Below are positions 62,044 to 64,000 of a stretch of 64,000 nucleotides of DNA, one piece after another. The notes beneath the pieces are model-generated. The model had not been told where the DNA came from and searched no databases. It saw nothing but the letters and a program-made list of their open reading frames with translations. The stretch covers positions 123,863-187,862 of IMG/VR virus record IMGVR_UViG_3300042090_002485, one strand, 5' to 3'. The first letter of the stretch is position 1. Each line of letters starts with the position of its first letter. The position numbers were made by a program, and so were the translations under genes. Source of the stretch: a virus.

Positions 62044-63278
62044 CGGTACCTGCCTACGCACGCACGTGGAGGCAGCTCCTGACGAGCAGCAACCCGGGCA
62101 ACCGTATTACGTACGTGTCGTTGACCGACGCGGCGCAGAACACGTTCTACCAGACCAAGGCTGCGATGTGCGGCGGCCTCGGGCAGACCACGCCGATGAC
62201 GGTTGTCTGGTCAGCGTCCAACGGAACGGGACCGACGAATTCTTCGGACCATACGGATCGGATCACAAGCTCGTCGACCGTGACACCGCAAGCGTCTACT
62301 GCTGCTGCGTCCCAGGCGTGGGTCGTCATGCTCGACGGCAATGCACGCGCTGCGTGGGCCGGTACGACCAACTACACGCAGGGCCAGTACGTCACGAACA
62401 GCGGTAACGTTTACGTTTGTCGCACCACAGGCATCAGCGCGAGCAGCGGCGGCCCCACGGGGACGGGCTCGAACATCTCGGACAACACCGCAGCGTGGCA
62501 GTACCTTCAAGCGGGCACTGGCGCCGGCCAGATCTTGTTCACCTACCAAGGCGCGACGGCCGATGTGTTCCGCATTTCGTACTCGCCAGGCGCGCTCTTT
62601 ACCCTTGCGAGCACTACGAACAATCAGCCTACGGCCACTGACGAGGAAGTGATCTGCTCCGCAACCTCGATCGTCGGTAGCACGACGAGCGGTGATCGCA
62701 TCTTGCAAGTCTGGGTGAGCGACGATGCGAAGGCGTGGAAGATGATGGTCCTACGTGCCGGTGCCATGGCGGGCCCGCTCATCGGTACCGAGAACATCAA
62801 CGAGGGCGTGACGCAGTTCCCGGTTAGTGGCAGCGCGAGCGTCGCGACGCTGCCGAATCCGGTCTGGGGGTTCTGTTATACGACCGCCAATCTGGTGGCC
62901 AACCAACTTACGACAGGGTTCACCGCCAATGCGAAGGGCGGGCTCATGCGTATGTTGGTGTCCGGGGTCTTTTACGCTGGCCAAGCATACCCGGCTGTTG
63001 AATGCATTGCGCCTGGCGGTACGCTCAGCGAGCCTACCAATACGATCAACTACCAAGCAGAACTTCAAGGAGCTTCGGGGTATCCCTACTGGCCGCTCGC
63101 GCTCTACTCGACCAACACCGTGGGCGCTCGCGGACGCTTGGGTACCTTGATCGACTGGTACATCAGCTCGCCAAGCGGCGTCGCGCTCGGCGATGGCTAC
63201 GGCCCGAGCTACCAGTGGATTCAGAACACCGAGCTTCTTCTTCCAAACCCGTCGGCCAACCCGCCCACGTTGACGTGA
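62040..63278 (+). CDS. Virion structural protein, 412 aa
   Basis: Ser/Thr/Gly- and beta-rich throughout. WAGTTNYTQGQYVTNSGNVY looks like a carbohydrate-binding-type loop region seen in tail proteins. GDRILQVWVSDDAKAWKMMV and PAVECIAPGG follow. Probably tail or baseplate. Confidence 0.7.
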   Translation: MTVPAYARTWRQLLTSSNPGNRITYVSLTDAAQNTFYQTKAAMCGGLGQTTPMTVVWSASNGTGPTNSSDHTDRITSSSTVTPQASTAAASQAWVVMLDGNARAAWAGTTNYTQGQYVTNSGNVYVCRTTGISASSGGPTGTGSNISDNTAAWQYLQAGTGAGQILFTYQGATADVFRISYSPGALFTLASTTNNQPTATDEEVICSATSIVGSTTSGDRILQVWVSDDAKAWKMMVLRAGAMAGPLIGTENINEGVTQFPVSGSASVATLPNPVWGFCYTTANLVANQLTTGFTANAKGGLMRMLVSGVFYAGQAYPAVECIAPGGTLSEPTNTINYQAELQGASGYPYWPLALYSTNTVGARGRLGTLIDWYISSPSGVALGDGYGPSYQWIQNTELLLPNPSANPPTLT

Positions 63279-63281
63279 ATC

Positions 63282-64000
63282 GTGGCGCAACAAACTCGCG
63301 CCGCTGTTACAGCCTCGGTGGTTCCTATCGGAGCGCCAGGTACTGCTCCACGTGTGCGGCAGGCGGTTGTATATAGTCCGGCGTCGAGCGGAATTCCTGC
63401 GTCCTACTACACTTCCACGAAGCGAGGCATCGTGCTCGAAGTCCTGCTCAACACCGCGCGCCTCATCTACGTCTTCATGCGGTCATCGAGCACAGGCTCA
63501 GGCCTCGCAGGCGAGGCTGGCTCAATGGCCATCACGGCCTCGAAGAACGGCAGCGCTGGCGCGACGATCACGCCGACGATCACGGACCTTGGCTCCACCC
63601 TTGGCGCTGGATGGTACACGCTCGCGCTGACCTCTGGGCATTTGAACACGCTCGGCCAGATGGCGCTGCACATCATCTCGTCGAACACCATCCCGAACGA
63701 CGACGTCTTGCTCAACGTCATCGCGGTCGACAAGACCGACGCGGTGCACTTTGGACTGTCGTCGCTGCCGAACGCTGCCGCGGCCGCGTCGGGTGGCCTT
63801 CCGACCATTGGAACCGGCGCGAACCAATTCACGACCGACGGCGCAGGTAATGTGAATGCGGACGTCGTTGTACCCGCAAGCCTTGCGACGGCCGCGGACG
63901 TGACCGCGTCGACCGCGACGATCGCGTCCGACATCACCGCGTCGACCGCGACGATCGCGTCCGACATCACCGCGTCGACCGCGACGATCGCGTCCGACAT
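63282..64000 (+). CDS. Partial tail-fibre-like protein, runs off right edge
   Basis: GTG 63282, open to the window end (about 239 codons). A beta N-terminal region (RGIVLEVLLNTARLIYVFMR; ITPTITDLGSTLGAGWYTLA) is followed by a linker (DGAGNVNADVVVP) and 11-residue TASTATIASDI repeats. The design is that of a trimeric fibre. Confidence 0.7.
   Translation, partial: MAQQTRAAVTASVVPIGAPGTAPRVRQAVVYSPASSGIPASYYTSTKRGIVLEVLLNTARLIYVFMRSSSTGSGLAGEAGSMAITASKNGSAGATITPTITDLGSTLGAGWYTLALTSGHLNTLGQMALHIISSNTIPNDDVLLNVIAVDKTDAVHFGLSSLPNAAAAASGGLPTIGTGANQFTTDGAGNVNADVVVPASLATAADVTASTATIASDITASTATIASDITASTATIASD
63897..64000 (+). repeat. 33-bp tandem repeat
   Basis: Three full units (63897-63929, 63930-63962, 63963-63995) and the start of a fourth. 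The last two are identical and the first differs in one codon. Repeats continue beyond the window. Confidence 0.85.

Noticed and set aside
1-64000. tRNA or rRNA genes
   Set aside because: No cloverleaf or rRNA-like stretch was noticed by eye; a dedicated tRNA search would be needed to exclude them.

Overview
The window is part of a GC-rich tailed-phage genome, either a large lytic phage or a large prophage. Genes are packed end to end with ATGA, GTGA, TGATG or TTGA overlaps. Virion genes (repetitive fibre, glycine-rich tip proteins, other structural proteins) sit beside homing-type endonucleases, a MazG-like enzyme, a cupin, a methyltransferase-like protein and very many small cysteine proteins. 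I recognised no tRNA, rRNA, CRISPR array, replication protein, terminase, portal or capsid gene. The sequence does not identify the host beyond a likely high-GC bacterium.

Layout. 1-11.6 kb (+): small accessory and metabolic genes. 11.6-15.8 kb (+): first array of a small-protein family. 15.8-21.5 kb (+): an M20 amidohydrolase, then a promoter and a group of longer conserved phage-type proteins. 21.5-29.3 kb (+): second and densest array. 29.3-41.1 kb (mostly -): virion genes, interrupted by a GIY-YIG endonuclease and ended by a Myb/SANT-like gene. 41.1-41.6 kb: palindrome-rich divergent intergenic region. 41.6-49.2 kb (+): third array, opened by two HNH-like fusions. 49.2-53.8 kb (+): small coiled-coil, zinc-ribbon and membrane proteins. 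53.9-59.5 kb (+): fourth array. 59.6-64 kb: two minus-strand genes, a divergent 2H-phosphoesterase gene, then virion genes running off the right edge.

The main feature is the small-protein family, called here the VTC module. Its plan is a G-[VI]-[VT]-H motif near the start, a central Cys (often CG), and a C-terminal [VPI]-[TN]-C-x-x-C-[LI]-[AG]. Together these give an H-C-C-C set that could bind one zinc. I count 77 loci in the window, mostly 55-100 residues and highly diverged between the motifs. Some carry extra domains: a membrane anchor, an SH3-like domain, an HNH-like loop, or a second module. Two are split by frameshifts, one has no start codon, and several carry recent tandem or direct repeats. 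This looks like a diversifying gene factory. One reading is a bank of host-interaction or counter-defence proteins, but the function is unknown.

Several virion genes have a TATAAT-like hexamer 6-8 nt before the start codon and no clear -35 box. This suggests a phage-specific late promoter that makes leaderless or nearly leaderless mRNAs. Functional names below rest on motifs read by eye; no database was searched.
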